Assembly (NCBI RefSeq): GCF_014467055.1
Contig: NZ_CP060696.1
Coordinates: 186,001-250,000, forward strand
Length of the DNA stretch: 64,000 bases
DNA from: Caproicibacterium amylolyticum
Lineage (GTDB): Bacteria > Bacillota > Clostridia > Oscillospirales > Acutalibacteraceae
Direction: 5' to 3'
Shown one piece after another: positions 8,265-16,927 of the stretch. The notes below the pieces were generated by a model. That model was given only the letters and a program-made list of their open reading frames with translations. It was not told the origin of the DNA and did not search any database. Positions within the stretch are counted from its first letter, which is position 1; each line of letters starts with the position of its first letter. Position numbers and translations under genes: made by a program.

Positions 8265-9245
8265 TTATTTTGCAGCTTCCGTAAAAACACGCAGGGCATT
8301 TTTCCAGCAGATTTTTTCAACTTCTTCAGATGGGAAGTACATGGCGAGCGCGTCCGCAAGACGCGGCAGACCTGCACAGTCGCCAAATTCCAATGTGGAG
8401 TCAATTCCGTCAAAGTCAGAACCGAGTGCCAGCGCATCAATTCCGGCTTTGTCGCGGATATAACGCGCGCACTGCACAATATCGTCAATTTTCGTATAGT
8501 TGCTGCTGAGTCCGTTTAAAAAATAGGCGTTAAAATTAATGCCGCAGACGGAGCCGGTTTCTCCGATAATGCGAAGCATATCGTCTGTCAAGTTGCGCGG
8601 GTGCTGACAGAGTGAACGCGCACAGGAGTGTGTTGCAGCAAACGGAATATGCGCTTCCCGCGAAAGTTCGGCGACGTCGTAAAAACCGCCGTCCGAAAGG
8701 TGGGAAACGTCCACCAGAATTCCAAGCTCCTGCATTTTCTGTACAGCGGCTTTGCCAAATGGTTTTAAGCCGCGTTCCATATCTGCAGGAATAGGACTGG
8801 CAGGGTAGCCAAGGCTGTTTTCATAGTTCCAGGTAAGCGTCATGACACGTACGCCTTTTTTGTACAGTGCGGCGATTTTGTGCAGGTCACCGTCCAGCAG
8901 GACGCAGTCTTCAATACTCAGAATTGCGGAAATGTGCCCGGCTTTGTCATTTTTTAAAATATCCCTGCCGGAAAGCGCCGGTGCAAGCAGTTCCTTGTTT
9001 GTTCGCAGTTCTTTCTGATAGCAGGTGTAAATCTGATCAAACAATTCCTGCGGTTTTGCCGTAATGCCGACTTCTGACGCTGCATCATAAGTTGGCAGGA
9101 AAGCAGCAAAGACTTGTGCCAGTGAACCGCTTTTCTGCAGACGCTTCAAATCCAGATGTCCCTGGTTGCTGTTGAGCCGAACTTTTCCGCCGGAGCGTGC
9201 AACCTGTGTGCTGACGGTGTCACAGTGTAAATCAAAAAAACGCAT
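8265..9245 (-). CDS. Membrane dipeptidase (peptidase family M19)
   Basis: 326-residue zinc dipeptidase related to renal dipeptidase; in Clostridia it is usually cytoplasmic and cleaves short or D-containing dipeptides. Visible metal-site elements: the N-terminal FFDLHCDT (H and D ligands), a Glu in ILSIEDCVLL, HLSDGG, and THSCARSLCQHPRN. GSDFDGID near the C-terminus is also typical. No signal peptide. The start at 9245 has GGGGG about 12 bases upstream. Probably co-transcribed with the CYTH gene 27 bases upstream on the same strand. Confidence 0.93.
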   Translation of the reverse strand: MRFFDLHCDTVSTQVARSGGKVRLNSNQGHLDLKRLQKSGSLAQVFAAFLPTYDAASEVGITAKPQELFDQIYTCYQKELRTNKELLAPALSGRDILKNDKAGHISAILSIEDCVLLDGDLHKIAALYKKGVRVMTLTWNYENSLGYPASPIPADMERGLKPFGKAAVQKMQELGILVDVSHLSDGGFYDVAELSREAHIPFAATHSCARSLCQHPRNLTDDMLRIIGETGSVCGINFNAYFLNGLSSNYTKIDDIVQCARYIRDKAGIDALALGSDFDGIDSTLEFGDCAGLPRLADALAMYFPSEEVEKICWKNALRVFTEAAK

Positions 9246-9272
9246 AGCGGAGTTTTCCCCCTTTTCAGAAAC

Positions 9273-9749
9273 CTAATTTTCAGTGGACGCACAGCGGTTC
9301 CAGTAATCTGCCATGGTCCAGCCGGGTTCTTCTGTTACTTCCCGCCCAAGGCAGGCGGGCGGGTCAAAAGTATGGGCAGCATCCACACTGTCAAATTCTA
9401 CTTCCGCATAGGCAAAAGCACCGGGTTTGCCGGTATCTACTTCGCTGTACTCCAAACGCAGTCCCTGCGGCAGTGCAAAAACAGTGTAGTCCTTGCGAAT
9501 CAGGGGTTTGGTCAGCAAGCGGGAAAGCGCTTCAAACTTTTCCTGCGGAAGTTCCAGTTCGATTTCCTCGCGCACCAACGTGCCTTTTCCTTTGATGCAC
9601 AAGCGCCAGCTGCTCTTTTCCCCGCAAAGCTTGCTGCGGATTCGTACCGTGGGGTGCGTGCTGAGGTAGCCTTGATAAAGAGTCGCTTCTTCCAGAACCG
9701 GAAGCCCCTGCGGTTTTTGTTTCATCAGCCATTTTCGTTCAATTTCCAT
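9273..9749 (-). CDS. CYTH-domain protein (triphosphate tunnel metalloenzyme family)
   Basis: 158 residues. It begins with the ExExK signature in MEIERKWLM, followed by acidic/basic strands of the eight-stranded tunnel fold (VRIRSK, WRLCIKGKG, EEIELELP, LRLEYSEVDTGK, YAEVEFDS). Family members hydrolyse inorganic triphosphate or, less often, act as adenylate cyclases; which one applies here is unknown. The ATG at 9749 has GGGAGGG about 8 bases upstream, whereas the longer frame starting at 9818 lacks a site. First gene of a likely two-gene unit with the dipeptidase. Confidence 0.9.
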   Translation of the reverse strand: MEIERKWLMKQKPQGLPVLEEATLYQGYLSTHPTVRIRSKLCGEKSSWRLCIKGKGTLVREEIELELPQEKFEALSRLLTKPLIRKDYTVFALPQGLRLEYSEVDTGKPGAFAYAEVEFDSVDAAHTFDPPACLGREVTEEPGWTMADYWNRCASTEN

Positions 9750-9948
9750 TTGTGTGCCCTCCCTGCTTTTATTATGGCACAGGATTTTGCAGGTTGCAAT
9801 CGCTTTCCACATTTTCACGCAGTGAAATCTAAGTAACGGTGTGCATTCCCTGACCAGGGATGGATTATCAGAAATCTGTTTGTCTTGTTTTGTTGTAATT
9901 GCATAAAATCCACCCTGAATTTTCAGAGTTTAAAATGCAAATACTATC

Positions 9949-9977
9949 TTGTAAATACATTAAGGAAGCAATATACT
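9949..9977 (+). promoter_or_regulatory. Promoter of the arabinofuranosidase gene
   Basis: TTGTAA (9949-9954), 17-base spacer, TATACT (9972-9977). The start would be near 9984, five bases before the inverted repeat in the leader. Confidence 0.65.
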
Positions 9978-9988
9978 AAACTCATACG

Positions 9989-10029
9989 GACAAATACACA
10001 TGCCTTTTTAGGGAGGCACCGTATTTGTC
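9989..10029 (+). repeat. Inverted repeat in the arabinofuranosidase leader
   Basis: GACAAATAC (9989-9997) and GTATTTGTC (10021-10029) are perfectly complementary, with a further GCC/GGC pair inside (10002-10004 with 10014-10016). The loop contains AGGGAGG. It lies at the very 5' end of the predicted transcript and ahead of the real ribosome binding site, so it may be an mRNA stabiliser or an operator. No poly-T follows, so it is not a terminator. Confidence 0.6.
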
Positions 10030-10066
10030 AGTAACATTTTGAGAAAACCGAAGGAGTGTGTCGAAT

Positions 10067-11539
10067 ATGAGCAGTATCACCATTGATGCAGCCCGCAAAG
10101 AGAGCAAAATCAACCGCAATATTTACGGCCATTTTTCCGAGCACCTGGGCCGGTGCATTTACAACGGCATTTTTGTTGGAGAGAACTCCAAAATTCCGAA
10201 TGAGAACGGTATGCGCAAAGATGTTGTTGAGGCACTGCGCAATATTCAGATTCCGGTTCTTCGCTGGCCGGGCGGATGCTTTGCGGATGAGTATCACTGG
10301 AAGGACGGAATCGGCCCGAAGGAAACCCGCAAAAAGATGGTCAACACCAACTGGGGCGGTGTTACTGAGGATAACTCCTTTGGTACGCATGAGTTTATGG
10401 AGCTGTGCCGCCAGCTGGGCTGCCAGCCGTATGTCAACGGCAACGTTGGTTCCGGCACCGTGCAGGAAATGAGCGAGTGGATTGAGTACATGAACTTTGA
10501 CGGCCTTTCTCCGATGACGGAGCTGCGCAAGGCAAACGGCCATGCAGAGGCATGGGGTGTCAAGTACTTTGGCGTTGGCAATGAAAACTGGGGCTGCGGC
10601 GGCAATATGCGTCCGGAATACTACGCTGATTTGTTCCGCCGCTACCAGACCTTTGCGCGCAACTACGGTGAAAACAAGCTGTTCCGCATTGCCTGCGGCC
10701 CAAATGTGGACGACTACAACTGGATGGATAAGGTCATGGCAAGCGCCGCACCGTTTATGGATGCCATTACCCTACACTACTATACGGTTCCCGGTAAGTG
10801 GGAAGATAAGGGCGCTGCAACCGGCTTTACTGAAAAAGAATATTATGCAACCCTGAAAAAAGCACTGTTTATGGAGGAACTGGTTTCCAACCATACACAG
10901 ATTATGAACAAATACGACCCGAAGCACCGCATTGGCCTGATCGTGGATGAATGGGGCACCTGGTACAATGTAGAACCAGGTACAAACCCCGGATTCCTGT
11001 ACCAGCAGAACACCATGCGTGACGCACTGGTCGCTGCACTGACCCTGAACATTTTCAACTGCCACAGTGACCGTGTGGTAATGGCCAATATTGCACAGAT
11101 GGTGAATGTACTGCAGTCTGTTATCCTTACCGAGGGCGACAAGATGCTGCTGACCCCGACTTATCATGTGTTTGACCTGTACAAAGCACATCAGGACGCA
11201 ACTCTGGTTGACAGCTATGTGGAAACCGGAAAAGTCGGCAACGAAAACGAAGAGTTCCCGCAGATGAGCGTTTCCGCTTCCGTTGACGAAAAAGGTGTAC
11301 TGCACATCACAGCGGCAAATGCTGCACTGACAGGTTCTGAACCGGTCGAGTGCCGTATCCTGAACAAGGCCGCCGCCAAAGTCAGTGGCCGCATTCTGAC
11401 CGGCGCGATGGATGCATGCAACACCTTTGATGCACCGAATGCTGTGAATATTGTGCCGTTTGAGGATATTGCAGTAAAGGGCGATACACTGACCTTTACC
11501 ATGCCTGCCTGCAGCGTTGTGGAAATTACAGTAGAGTGA
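10067..11539 (+). CDS. abfA: Alpha-L-arabinofuranosidase, glycoside hydrolase family 51
   Basis: 490 residues, the normal length for GH51 intracellular retaining arabinofuranosidases, which release arabinose from imported arabino-oligosaccharides. The (beta/alpha)8 domain starts with [20 protein letters not shown]. The acid/base Glu is in GNENWG (residue 173), and the nucleophile is in VDEWGTWY (residue 295). A C-terminal beta-domain follows. No signal peptide. The ATG at 10067 is 10 bases after AAGGAG; a GTG at 10058 is in frame but overlaps that site. Stands alone, with promoter, leader hairpin and terminator; no arabinose catabolic genes are next to it. Confidence 0.96.
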   Translation: MSSITIDAARKESKINRNIYGHFSEHLGRCIYNGIFVGENSKIPNENGMRKDVVEALRNIQIPVLRWPGGCFADEYHWKDGIGPKETRKKMVNTNWGGVTEDNSFGTHEFMELCRQLGCQPYVNGNVGSGTVQEMSEWIEYMNFDGLSPMTELRKANGHAEAWGVKYFGVGNENWGCGGNMRPEYYADLFRRYQTFARNYGENKLFRIACGPNVDDYNWMDKVMASAAPFMDAITLHYYTVPGKWEDKGAATGFTEKEYYATLKKALFMEELVSNHTQIMNKYDPKHRIGLIVDEWGTWYNVEPGTNPGFLYQQNTMRDALVAALTLNIFNCHSDRVVMANIAQMVNVLQSVILTEGDKMLLTPTYHVFDLYKAHQDATLVDSYVETGKVGNENEEFPQMSVSASVDEKGVLHITAANAALTGSEPVECRILNKAAAKVSGRILTGAMDACNTFDAPNAVNIVPFEDIAVKGDTLTFTMPACSVVEITVE

Positions 11540-11565
11540 ACTTGAATTTTTAACAGAAATATAAA

Positions 11566-11610
11566 AGGAAGCATCTCTTTACTTGTCTGTAAGGAGATGC
11601 TTCCTTTTTG
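11566..11610. terminator. Bidirectional terminator between abfA and gpmI
   Basis: Perfect 12-bp stem AGGAAGCATCTC (11566-11577) with 11594-11605, followed by TTTT on the plus strand and preceded by AAAA, which serves the minus strand. Confidence 0.85.
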
Positions 11611-11642
11611 TTCTTTGAATTGATTAAAAAATGCTGTTGCTT

Positions 11643-13157
11643 TTAGAAAATCAAGCTCTTGCCGGTCATTTCCTTCGGTTGCTTTAAGCCCATAATCTGC
11701 AGCATGGTGGGAGCAATGTCTGCTAGGCAGCCGCCCTCGCGCAGTTTGCAGGGGTAACCGACAACACAGAACGGAACCGGATTGGTGGTGTGTGCGGTAA
11801 AGGGCTTGCCGTCCTTTTCCATCATCTTGTCCGCGTTGCCGTGGTCAGCAGTGATGAGCGCTACGCCGCCCATGTCGGCGATTGCGTCTGTAACTTTGCC
11901 GACGCAGGTGTCAACGGTTTCCACAGCCTTGACAGCGGCTTCAAATATGCCGGTGTGGCCAACCATGTCGCAGTTCGCAAAGTTCAGAATAATCATATCG
12001 TACTTGCCGGAGTGAATGGCATCCACCAGTTTCTCGGTGACTTCCGGTGCGCTCATTTCCGGCTGGAGGTCATAGGTTGCAACTTTCGGGGACTTTACCA
12101 GAATGCGGTCTTCACCCGCGTATGGTTCTTCGACACCGCCGTTAAAGAAAAATGTCACATGGGCATACTTCTCGGTTTCGGCAATGCGCAGCTGCTTCAT
12201 GCCCTGATTGGAAATGTACTCGCCAAGGGTGTTGGTCAGCTTTTCCGGCGGGAAGGCGACCGTTACATTCGGCATTTCCGCGTCATATTGGGTCATTGTA
12301 ACGTAAGTGACCGGGAAGAAGCCGTTTTTACGCTCGAAGCCGTCAAATGCACTGTCCACAAAGGAACGGGTGATCTGGCGGGCGCGGTCAGGACGGAAGT
12401 TTGCAAAGATGATGGAATCGTTTGCCTTAATCGTACCTTCTTTATCGATTACGGTCGGCAGGACAAATTCATCAGTGGTGTCTTTGTCGTAGGAGTTCTG
12501 AATTGCTTCTTCCACAGTAGCGGCTGTTTCACCAACGCCGTACACCATTGCGGAGTAAGCTTTGTTCAGACGGTCCCAGTTCTTGTCACGGTCCATCGCG
12601 TAATAGCGGCCGGAAACCGTGGCAATTTTGCCGATGCCGATTTCTTTCAGCTTTGCATCGCACTGTGCGGCGAAATCCTTGCCGGACTTCGGCGGTACGT
12701 CACGGCCGTCCAGGAATGCATGCAGATACACCTTGGTCAGACCGGCCTTTTTCGCCAGTTCGACCAGCGCCAGAATATGAGTCAGATGGCTGTGTACGCC
12801 GCCGTTGGAAAGCAGGCCGAAGATGTGCAGGGCACTGCCGTTCTTTTTGCAGTTTTCGACAGCTTTGGCGAAGGCGGTGTTTGTAAAGAAATCACCGTCC
12901 TGAATGGATTTGGTGATGCGGGTCAGTTCCTGATACACAACGCGGCCTGCGCCCATATTGGTGTGGCCGACTTCACTGTTGCCCATCTGACCGTCCGGTA
13001 GACCGACGTTCAGGCCGGAAGCACCAATTTGTGTGTGCGGGTTTGCAGCGAACAGACGGTCAAGGTTTGGTTTGTTTGCGGCAGCAATGGCGTTGCCCTC
13101 TTTCGGGGCGATGCCGAAGCCGTCCATGATCATAAGGATAACCGGTTTTTTTGCCAT
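11643..13157 (-). CDS. gpmI: 2,3-bisphosphoglycerate-independent phosphoglycerate mutase
   Basis: 504-residue Mn-dependent enzyme converting 3-phosphoglycerate to 2-phosphoglycerate. Motifs: N-terminal ILMIMDGFG (metal ligand Asp), [15 protein letters not shown] with the phosphorylated Ser near residue 62, [10 protein letters not shown], and the C-terminal metal sites [12 protein letters not shown] and ADHGNADKM. Full length. The start at 13157 follows AAAGGA. Third gene of pgk-tpiA-gpmI on the minus strand, but the 407-base gap to tpiA holds a long copy of the dispersed repeat family, so read-through from tpiA is uncertain. Confidence 0.97.
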   Translation of the reverse strand: MAKKPVILMIMDGFGIAPKEGNAIAAANKPNLDRLFAANPHTQIGASGLNVGLPDGQMGNSEVGHTNMGAGRVVYQELTRITKSIQDGDFFTNTAFAKAVENCKKNGSALHIFGLLSNGGVHSHLTHILALVELAKKAGLTKVYLHAFLDGRDVPPKSGKDFAAQCDAKLKEIGIGKIATVSGRYYAMDRDKNWDRLNKAYSAMVYGVGETAATVEEAIQNSYDKDTTDEFVLPTVIDKEGTIKANDSIIFANFRPDRARQITRSFVDSAFDGFERKNGFFPVTYVTMTQYDAEMPNVTVAFPPEKLTNTLGEYISNQGMKQLRIAETEKYAHVTFFFNGGVEEPYAGEDRILVKSPKVATYDLQPEMSAPEVTEKLVDAIHSGKYDMIILNFANCDMVGHTGIFEAAVKAVETVDTCVGKVTDAIADMGGVALITADHGNADKMMEKDGKPFTAHTTNPVPFCVVGYPCKLREGGCLADIAPTMLQIMGLKQPKEMTGKSLIF

Positions 13158-13221
13158 GTTTTTTATCCTTTCTGAGAATAAAATTAAAATTAGAAGTAAC
13201 TGCTTTTCTGTGCTGCCCTTG

Positions 13222-13544
13222 CAGTAAAAGTTCCGCCCGCCCTTTCAAGGGCGGTGAGTGTGGGCGAAGCCCACGGCCTTAGCCCTTGACCGTAAAGCCC
13301 TTTTGTGTAAAAGGGAAAACAGGCGGCATTCCCTGCGGCGGCGAAGCCACGCCGCAAAAAAGCAACCTTAAAACAGCTTCAGAATTGCCGAAGTATAAGG
13401 GCAAGACCTAGGGAGCCTGACTTGCAGGCTCCCTAGCCTGCGAGCGCTTCTAAGGATGCTAAGGGCAAAGATCAAGAAATAAGGTCGTGGCGGGCGTTGC
13501 CCCCACATCCCTAGTCGCTTTCTCAGAAAGCGACGGAAAGTAAT
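13222..13544 (+). repeat. Dispersed intergenic repeat, copy A (longest, 323 bp)
   Basis: This fills most of the 407-base tpiA-gpmI gap; I see no gene in it. The 5' end has AGTAAAAGTTCCGCCCGCCC and a CCCGCCCTTTCAAGGGCGG hairpin. Next come a GGGCGAAGCCC segment, CTTGACCGTAAAGCCC and a GGCGGCGAAGCCACGCCGC hairpin. An extra internal module has a perfect 12-bp stem, CTAGGGAGCCTG (13408-13419) with 13425-13436. The 3' end has GTCGCTTTC/GAAAGCGAC (13514-13522 with 13526-13534) and GGAAAGTAAT. The same modules recur in copies B-E. Confidence 0.85.
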
Positions 13545-13564
13545 GTAAAGGCGGGTACTGTTTT

Positions 13565-14335
13565 TTAGCCCTCTGTTGCAGCTTTCACGATAGCGGCGAA
13601 GTCTTCCGGTTTCAGGGATGCACCGCCGATGAGGCCGCCGTCTACGTCCGGCTTTGCCAGCAGTTCTGCAGCGTTGCCAGGCTTCATGGAACCGCCGTAC
13701 TGGATGGTCATGGCATCGGCAGCAGCTTTGTCATAAACAGCGGCAACGGTATCACGGATGGTCTTGCAGACTTCGTTGGCCTGCTCGTTGGTTGCAGTCT
13801 TGCCTGTGCCGATTGCCCAGATGGGTTCGTAAGCAATAATAATGCGGGACAGCTCTTCTTTGGAAACGCCGCCGAGTGCAATCTTGGTCTGCAGTGCAAC
13901 CAGCTCGCTGGTAACGCCCTGTTCGCGCTGCTCAAGGCTTTCACCAACGCAGAGGATAACAGTCAGACCGGCGTCCAGTGCGGCGCGGATGCGCTTGTTG
14001 ACGGTTTCGTTGGTTTCACCAAAGTACTGACGGCGTTCACTGTGGCCGATAATAACGTACTTTACACCCATGGAAGCGAGCATTTCAGCGGAAACTTCGC
14101 CGGTGAAAGCGCCGCTCTTTTCCCAGTGGCAGTTTTCGGCACCGACACCAATGTTGGTGCCTTTTGCGGCTTCCAGCACAACGGAGAGGTCAACGTAAGG
14201 TACGCAGCATACAACGTCGCAGCCTGCGCTCTTGACCAGCGGCTTAATGCTTTCAATCAGTGTTTTTGCTTCAGCGGGGGTCTTGTTCATTTTCCAGTTT
14301 CCGGCGATAACAGCTTTACGGATTGCTTTGTTCAT
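13565..14335 (-). CDS. tpiA: Triosephosphate isomerase
   Basis: 256 residues, full length; interconverts dihydroxyacetone phosphate and glyceraldehyde 3-phosphate. Motifs: AGNWKMNK (substrate Asn/Lys), IGHSERR with the catalytic His, AYEPIWAIGTG with the catalytic Glu, IQYGGSMKPGN and GGLIGGASLK (phosphate binding). The ATG at 14335 is preceded by AAAAAGGAG; the in-frame extension to 14368 lacks a site. Lies about 100 bases downstream of pgk with a hairpin between them. Confidence 0.97.
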   Translation of the reverse strand: MNKAIRKAVIAGNWKMNKTPAEAKTLIESIKPLVKSAGCDVVCCVPYVDLSVVLEAAKGTNIGVGAENCHWEKSGAFTGEVSAEMLASMGVKYVIIGHSERRQYFGETNETVNKRIRAALDAGLTVILCVGESLEQREQGVTSELVALQTKIALGGVSKEELSRIIIAYEPIWAIGTGKTATNEQANEVCKTIRDTVAAVYDKAAADAMTIQYGGSMKPGNAAELLAKPDVDGGLIGGASLKPEDFAAIVKAATEG

Positions 14336-14404
14336 GGGAATCGCTCCTTTTTCATGTATCGCAGGCAAAACGCCTGCATGATTTTAGATGGTATAAAAAC
14401 ACAA

Positions 14405-14431
14405 AAGGGACGGGGCACAGCCCCGCCCCTT
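14405..14431 (-). terminator. Hairpin between pgk and tpiA, possible partial terminator
   Basis: AAGGGACGGGGC (14405-14416) pairs, with one mismatch, with GCCCCGCCCCTT (14420-14431). On the minus strand it is followed by TTTTGTGTTTTT. It could lower read-through from pgk into tpiA or stabilise the pgk mRNA end. Confidence 0.65.
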
Positions 14432-14441
14432 GCGGCAGAAA

Positions 14442-15638
14442 TCAGTCTTTTTCGTTCAGGCAGGCAATGCCGGGCAGAACTTTGCCCTCGAGGAATTCAA
14501 GGGAAGCGCCGCCGCCGGTGGAGATGTGGGTCATCTTGTCAGCAAAGCCGAGGTTTTCAACAGCTGCTGCAGAATCGCCGCCGCCGATGATGGAAATCGC
14601 GTTGCTGTTAGCAACTGCCTTTGCAACTGCAATGGTACCGTTTGCAAAGTTCTTCCATTCGGAAACACCCATCGGGCCGTTCCAAACAACGGTGCCTGCG
14701 CCTGCGATTGCTTCTGTGAAAGCTTTGCAGGACTTCGGACCGATGTCCAGACCCATCCAGCCTTCCGGAATAGAATCGGAAGGAGTTGTCTGGAATTCGG
14801 AATCAGCGGAATATTCCTTGGCAACCACATTGTCAAGCGGAATCAGGAACTTAACGTCCTTTTCTTTTGCTTTTGCCATGATGTCTTTTGCGACATCAAT
14901 CTTGTCCTGTTCGCACAGGGAGGAACCAATGCTGTAGCCAAGTGCGTTCATGAAAGTGTAAGCCATGGCGCCGCCGACGATGAGGGTGTCAACCTTGTCC
15001 AGCAGGTTGGTGATAACACCGATTTTATCGGAGACCTTTGCGCCGCCCAGAATTGCAACAAACGGGCGCTTCGGGTCCTGCAGAGCCTTACCCATAACGG
15101 AAATTTCCTTCTGGATCAGGTAGCCGCAAACGGCGGGCAGGTAATCAGCAACACCGGCTGTGGAAGCATGTGCGCGGTGAGCAGTACCGAAAGCATCATT
15201 GACATAGATTTCAGCCATGGAAGCCAGCTCTTTTGCAAAAGCCGGGTCATTCTTTTCCTCTTCCTTGTGGAAGCGGACGTTTTCCAGCAGCTCGACCTCG
15301 CCGTCTTTCAGGGAAGCGGCAATACTCTTTGCATCTTCGCCAATAACGTCTTTTGCCATCTTCACTTCTTTGCCGAGCTTTTCGGAAAGACACTTGGCAA
15401 CCGGAGCAAGGGAATACTTCATGTTGAATTCGCCCTTCGGACGACCAAGGTGAGAGCAAAGGATGACTTTCGCGTTATGGTCTACCAGATATTTAATGGT
15501 AGGCAGAGCACCGTCAATGCGCTTTGTGTCGCTGATATTGCCTTCACCGTCGAACGGGACGTTGAAGTCGCAGCGGACGAGTACCCGTTTGCCGGCGACA
15601 TCAATATCTTCGACGGTCTTTTTGTTCAGGTAGTTCAT
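14442..15638 (-). CDS. pgk: Phosphoglycerate kinase
   Basis: 398 residues; transfers phosphate from 1,3-bisphosphoglycerate to ADP. Motifs: [12 protein letters not shown], the substrate-binding [30 protein letters not shown] and the nucleotide-binding [16 protein letters not shown]. Full length. The ATG at 15638 follows AAAAAGGAG; the track-longer start three codons upstream has poorer spacing. First gene of the pgk-tpiA-gpmI series on the minus strand. gapA is not here but at 29.9 kb on the other strand, and no enolase gene is in the window. Confidence 0.97.
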   Translation of the reverse strand: MNYLNKKTVEDIDVAGKRVLVRCDFNVPFDGEGNISDTKRIDGALPTIKYLVDHNAKVILCSHLGRPKGEFNMKYSLAPVAKCLSEKLGKEVKMAKDVIGEDAKSIAASLKDGEVELLENVRFHKEEEKNDPAFAKELASMAEIYVNDAFGTAHRAHASTAGVADYLPAVCGYLIQKEISVMGKALQDPKRPFVAILGGAKVSDKIGVITNLLDKVDTLIVGGAMAYTFMNALGYSIGSSLCEQDKIDVAKDIMAKAKEKDVKFLIPLDNVVAKEYSADSEFQTTPSDSIPEGWMGLDIGPKSCKAFTEAIAGAGTVVWNGPMGVSEWKNFANGTIAVAKAVANSNAISIIGGGDSAAAVENLGFADKMTHISTGGGASLEFLEGKVLPGIACLNEKD

Positions 15639-15709
15639 GGGATACACTCCTTTTTGATATTTGGCGTAAAAAATAGAAATACATGTAGAAAGCCTTTTCG
15701 TACAGGATA

Positions 15710-15740
15710 ATTATACAACACAGATTGTCCATTTTCAAGG
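15710..15740 (-). promoter_or_regulatory. Likely promoter of pgk
   Basis: On the minus strand, TTGAAA (15740-15735) and a perfect -10 TATAAT (15715-15710) with a long 19-base spacer, about 70 bases ahead of pgk. The spacer is suboptimal, so confidence is moderate. Confidence 0.5.
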
Positions 15741-15815
15741 ATTTACCGATGTATTGCGCAAAAATTGTTGAAATTTTCACAATCTTTGCGGGAAACAAGG
15801 CAACAATTATTTGTT

Positions 15816-16316
15816 TTACCAATGCAGATGGTGCAGCTGTCCTTCGCAGAGCATGTCCGGATACCCCCACTGACGTAAAACTTCGTAGGCGGCAATGGCG
15901 GCGCTGTTGGAAAGATTTAGGCTGCGTGCGTCCGGATGATTGCGCATCGGAATGCGCACACAGCTTTCGGAATTTGCTTTCAGAAGTTCTTCGGGCAGGC
16001 CGGCAGTTTCCTTGCCGAATACCAGATATGCACCATCCGGATACTGTACATCAGAATGAATGTGCTGCGCCTTGGTGGAGAAATAATAATACGGGCCTTT
16101 GTTTTTTTCAAAAAAATCCTGGAGACTGTCATAATAAGAGATGTCCAGCAGATGCCAGTAATCCAGCCCGGCACGCTTGAGCTTGCGGTCATCGATTTTA
16201 AAGCCCATCGGCCCAACCAAATGCAACCGCGCGCCGGTCAGCGCACAAGTGCGTGCAATATTTCCGGTGTTTTGTGGGATTTCCGGTTCAACTAAAACCA
16301 GATTCAGTGTATGCAT
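15816..16316 (-). CDS. trmL: tRNA (cytidine(34)-2'-O)-methyltransferase, SpoU/TrmL family
   Basis: 166-residue SPOUT-class methyltransferase that 2'-O-methylates the wobble base of tRNA-Leu isoacceptors. Motif 1 is the N-terminal LVLVEPEIPQNTGNIARTCALTG, motif 2 is LVFGKETAGLPEELL, and motif 3 is the C-terminal IPMRNHPDARSLNLSNSAAIAAYEVLRQ; these form the AdoMet-binding trefoil knot. It has the short, single-domain form typical of TrmL. The start at 16316 has GGAGAAAG 6-7 bases upstream; the longer frame to 16379 is unsupported. Confidence 0.92.
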   Translation of the reverse strand: MHTLNLVLVEPEIPQNTGNIARTCALTGARLHLVGPMGFKIDDRKLKRAGLDYWHLLDISYYDSLQDFFEKNKGPYYYFSTKAQHIHSDVQYPDGAYLVFGKETAGLPEELLKANSESCVRIPMRNHPDARSLNLSNSAAIAAYEVLRQWGYPDMLCEGQLHHLHW

Positions 16317-16605
16317 AATGCTTTCTCCGTTTCGCAGTATATAGTATGTGCTGTTTTCGCTTGTTTTTTCAAACAGCATTTAAACAGATTATAATACAAA
16401 TTTATACAAAAGCAAAATCGGCAGGAACTTCCGCGCATGCACATGTACTGTAAGGGGAAAACTGTTTTGCAGTTGGAAAATAATTTTTGGAAGAGTCAGA
16501 CAGTCTGCGCAATATTTTCAGCAGATAAAACACATCCGGGAGGGTATGCTTATGATGGGGCTTATCATAATAGGCACCGCAATTTTAACGGGGAGGGTTT
16601 TGCGT

Positions 16606-16794
16606 ATGTTCAGAAGTACAGCGAGCATGATGAGAGGCATTGGTCTGGGCGTTGCAGTGGGCGTTGCCGCGGCAGTTTTTGCAGGAAAGGCAATGGAGAA
16701 TGACCATCGGCTTCGCCGGCGGGCAAACCGGGCAAAAAGTGCAGTGACCGGCCTGATGGATGAAGTGGGACACGCGGTCGGTGCAAGGATGTAA
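16606..16794 (+). CDS. Small glycine/alanine-rich protein, function unknown
   Basis: 62 residues from ATG 16606, which has GGGGAGGG 8 bases upstream. The central GIGLGVAVGVAAAVFAG resembles a glycine zipper or membrane-inserting helix; a basic stretch RLRRRANRAK and an amphipathic tail (GLMDEVGHAVGARM) follow. An alternative in-frame start at 16552 (GGGAGGG 7 bases upstream) would add a hydrophobic leader MMGLIIIGTAILTG. Both sites look usable, so two products are possible. Not a named family to me; similar short proteins are common in Clostridia. It is followed by a strong terminator, which supports a real transcript. Confidence 0.65.
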   Translation: MFRSTASMMRGIGLGVAVGVAAAVFAGKAMENDHRLRRRANRAKSAVTGLMDEVGHAVGARM

Positions 16795-16809
16795 AACCGA
16801 AACCGAAAC

Positions 16810-16858
16810 AAAAGGCCGCTGGGCTGTGCAGAACTGCTGCATGGTTCAGCGGCCTTTT
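16810..16858 (+). terminator. Intrinsic terminator after the small glycine-rich gene
   Basis: Perfect 12-bp stem AAAAGGCCGCTG (16810-16821) with CAGCGGCCTTTT (16847-16858). Confidence 0.85.
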
Positions 16859-16880
16859 CCTGTTTTAAAAGTAAAAATGC

Positions 16881-16909
16881 TTGCATACGCAGTGCGGATT
16901 TCCTATAAT
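16881..16909 (+). promoter_or_regulatory. Promoter of the MORN/metallo-hydrolase pair
   Basis: TTGCAT (16881-16886), 17-base spacer, perfect TATAAT (16904-16909). The start would be near 16916, leaving only about a dozen leader bases with AAAAGGAA before ATG 16928. Confidence 0.75.
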
Positions 16910-16927
16910 AAAAAGGAATAACGACAT

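Noticed and set aside
11790..15710. Long plus-strand frames opposite gpmI, tpiA and pgk
   Set aside because: Antisense shadows caused by codon bias of the glycolytic genes; no promoter or start signals.
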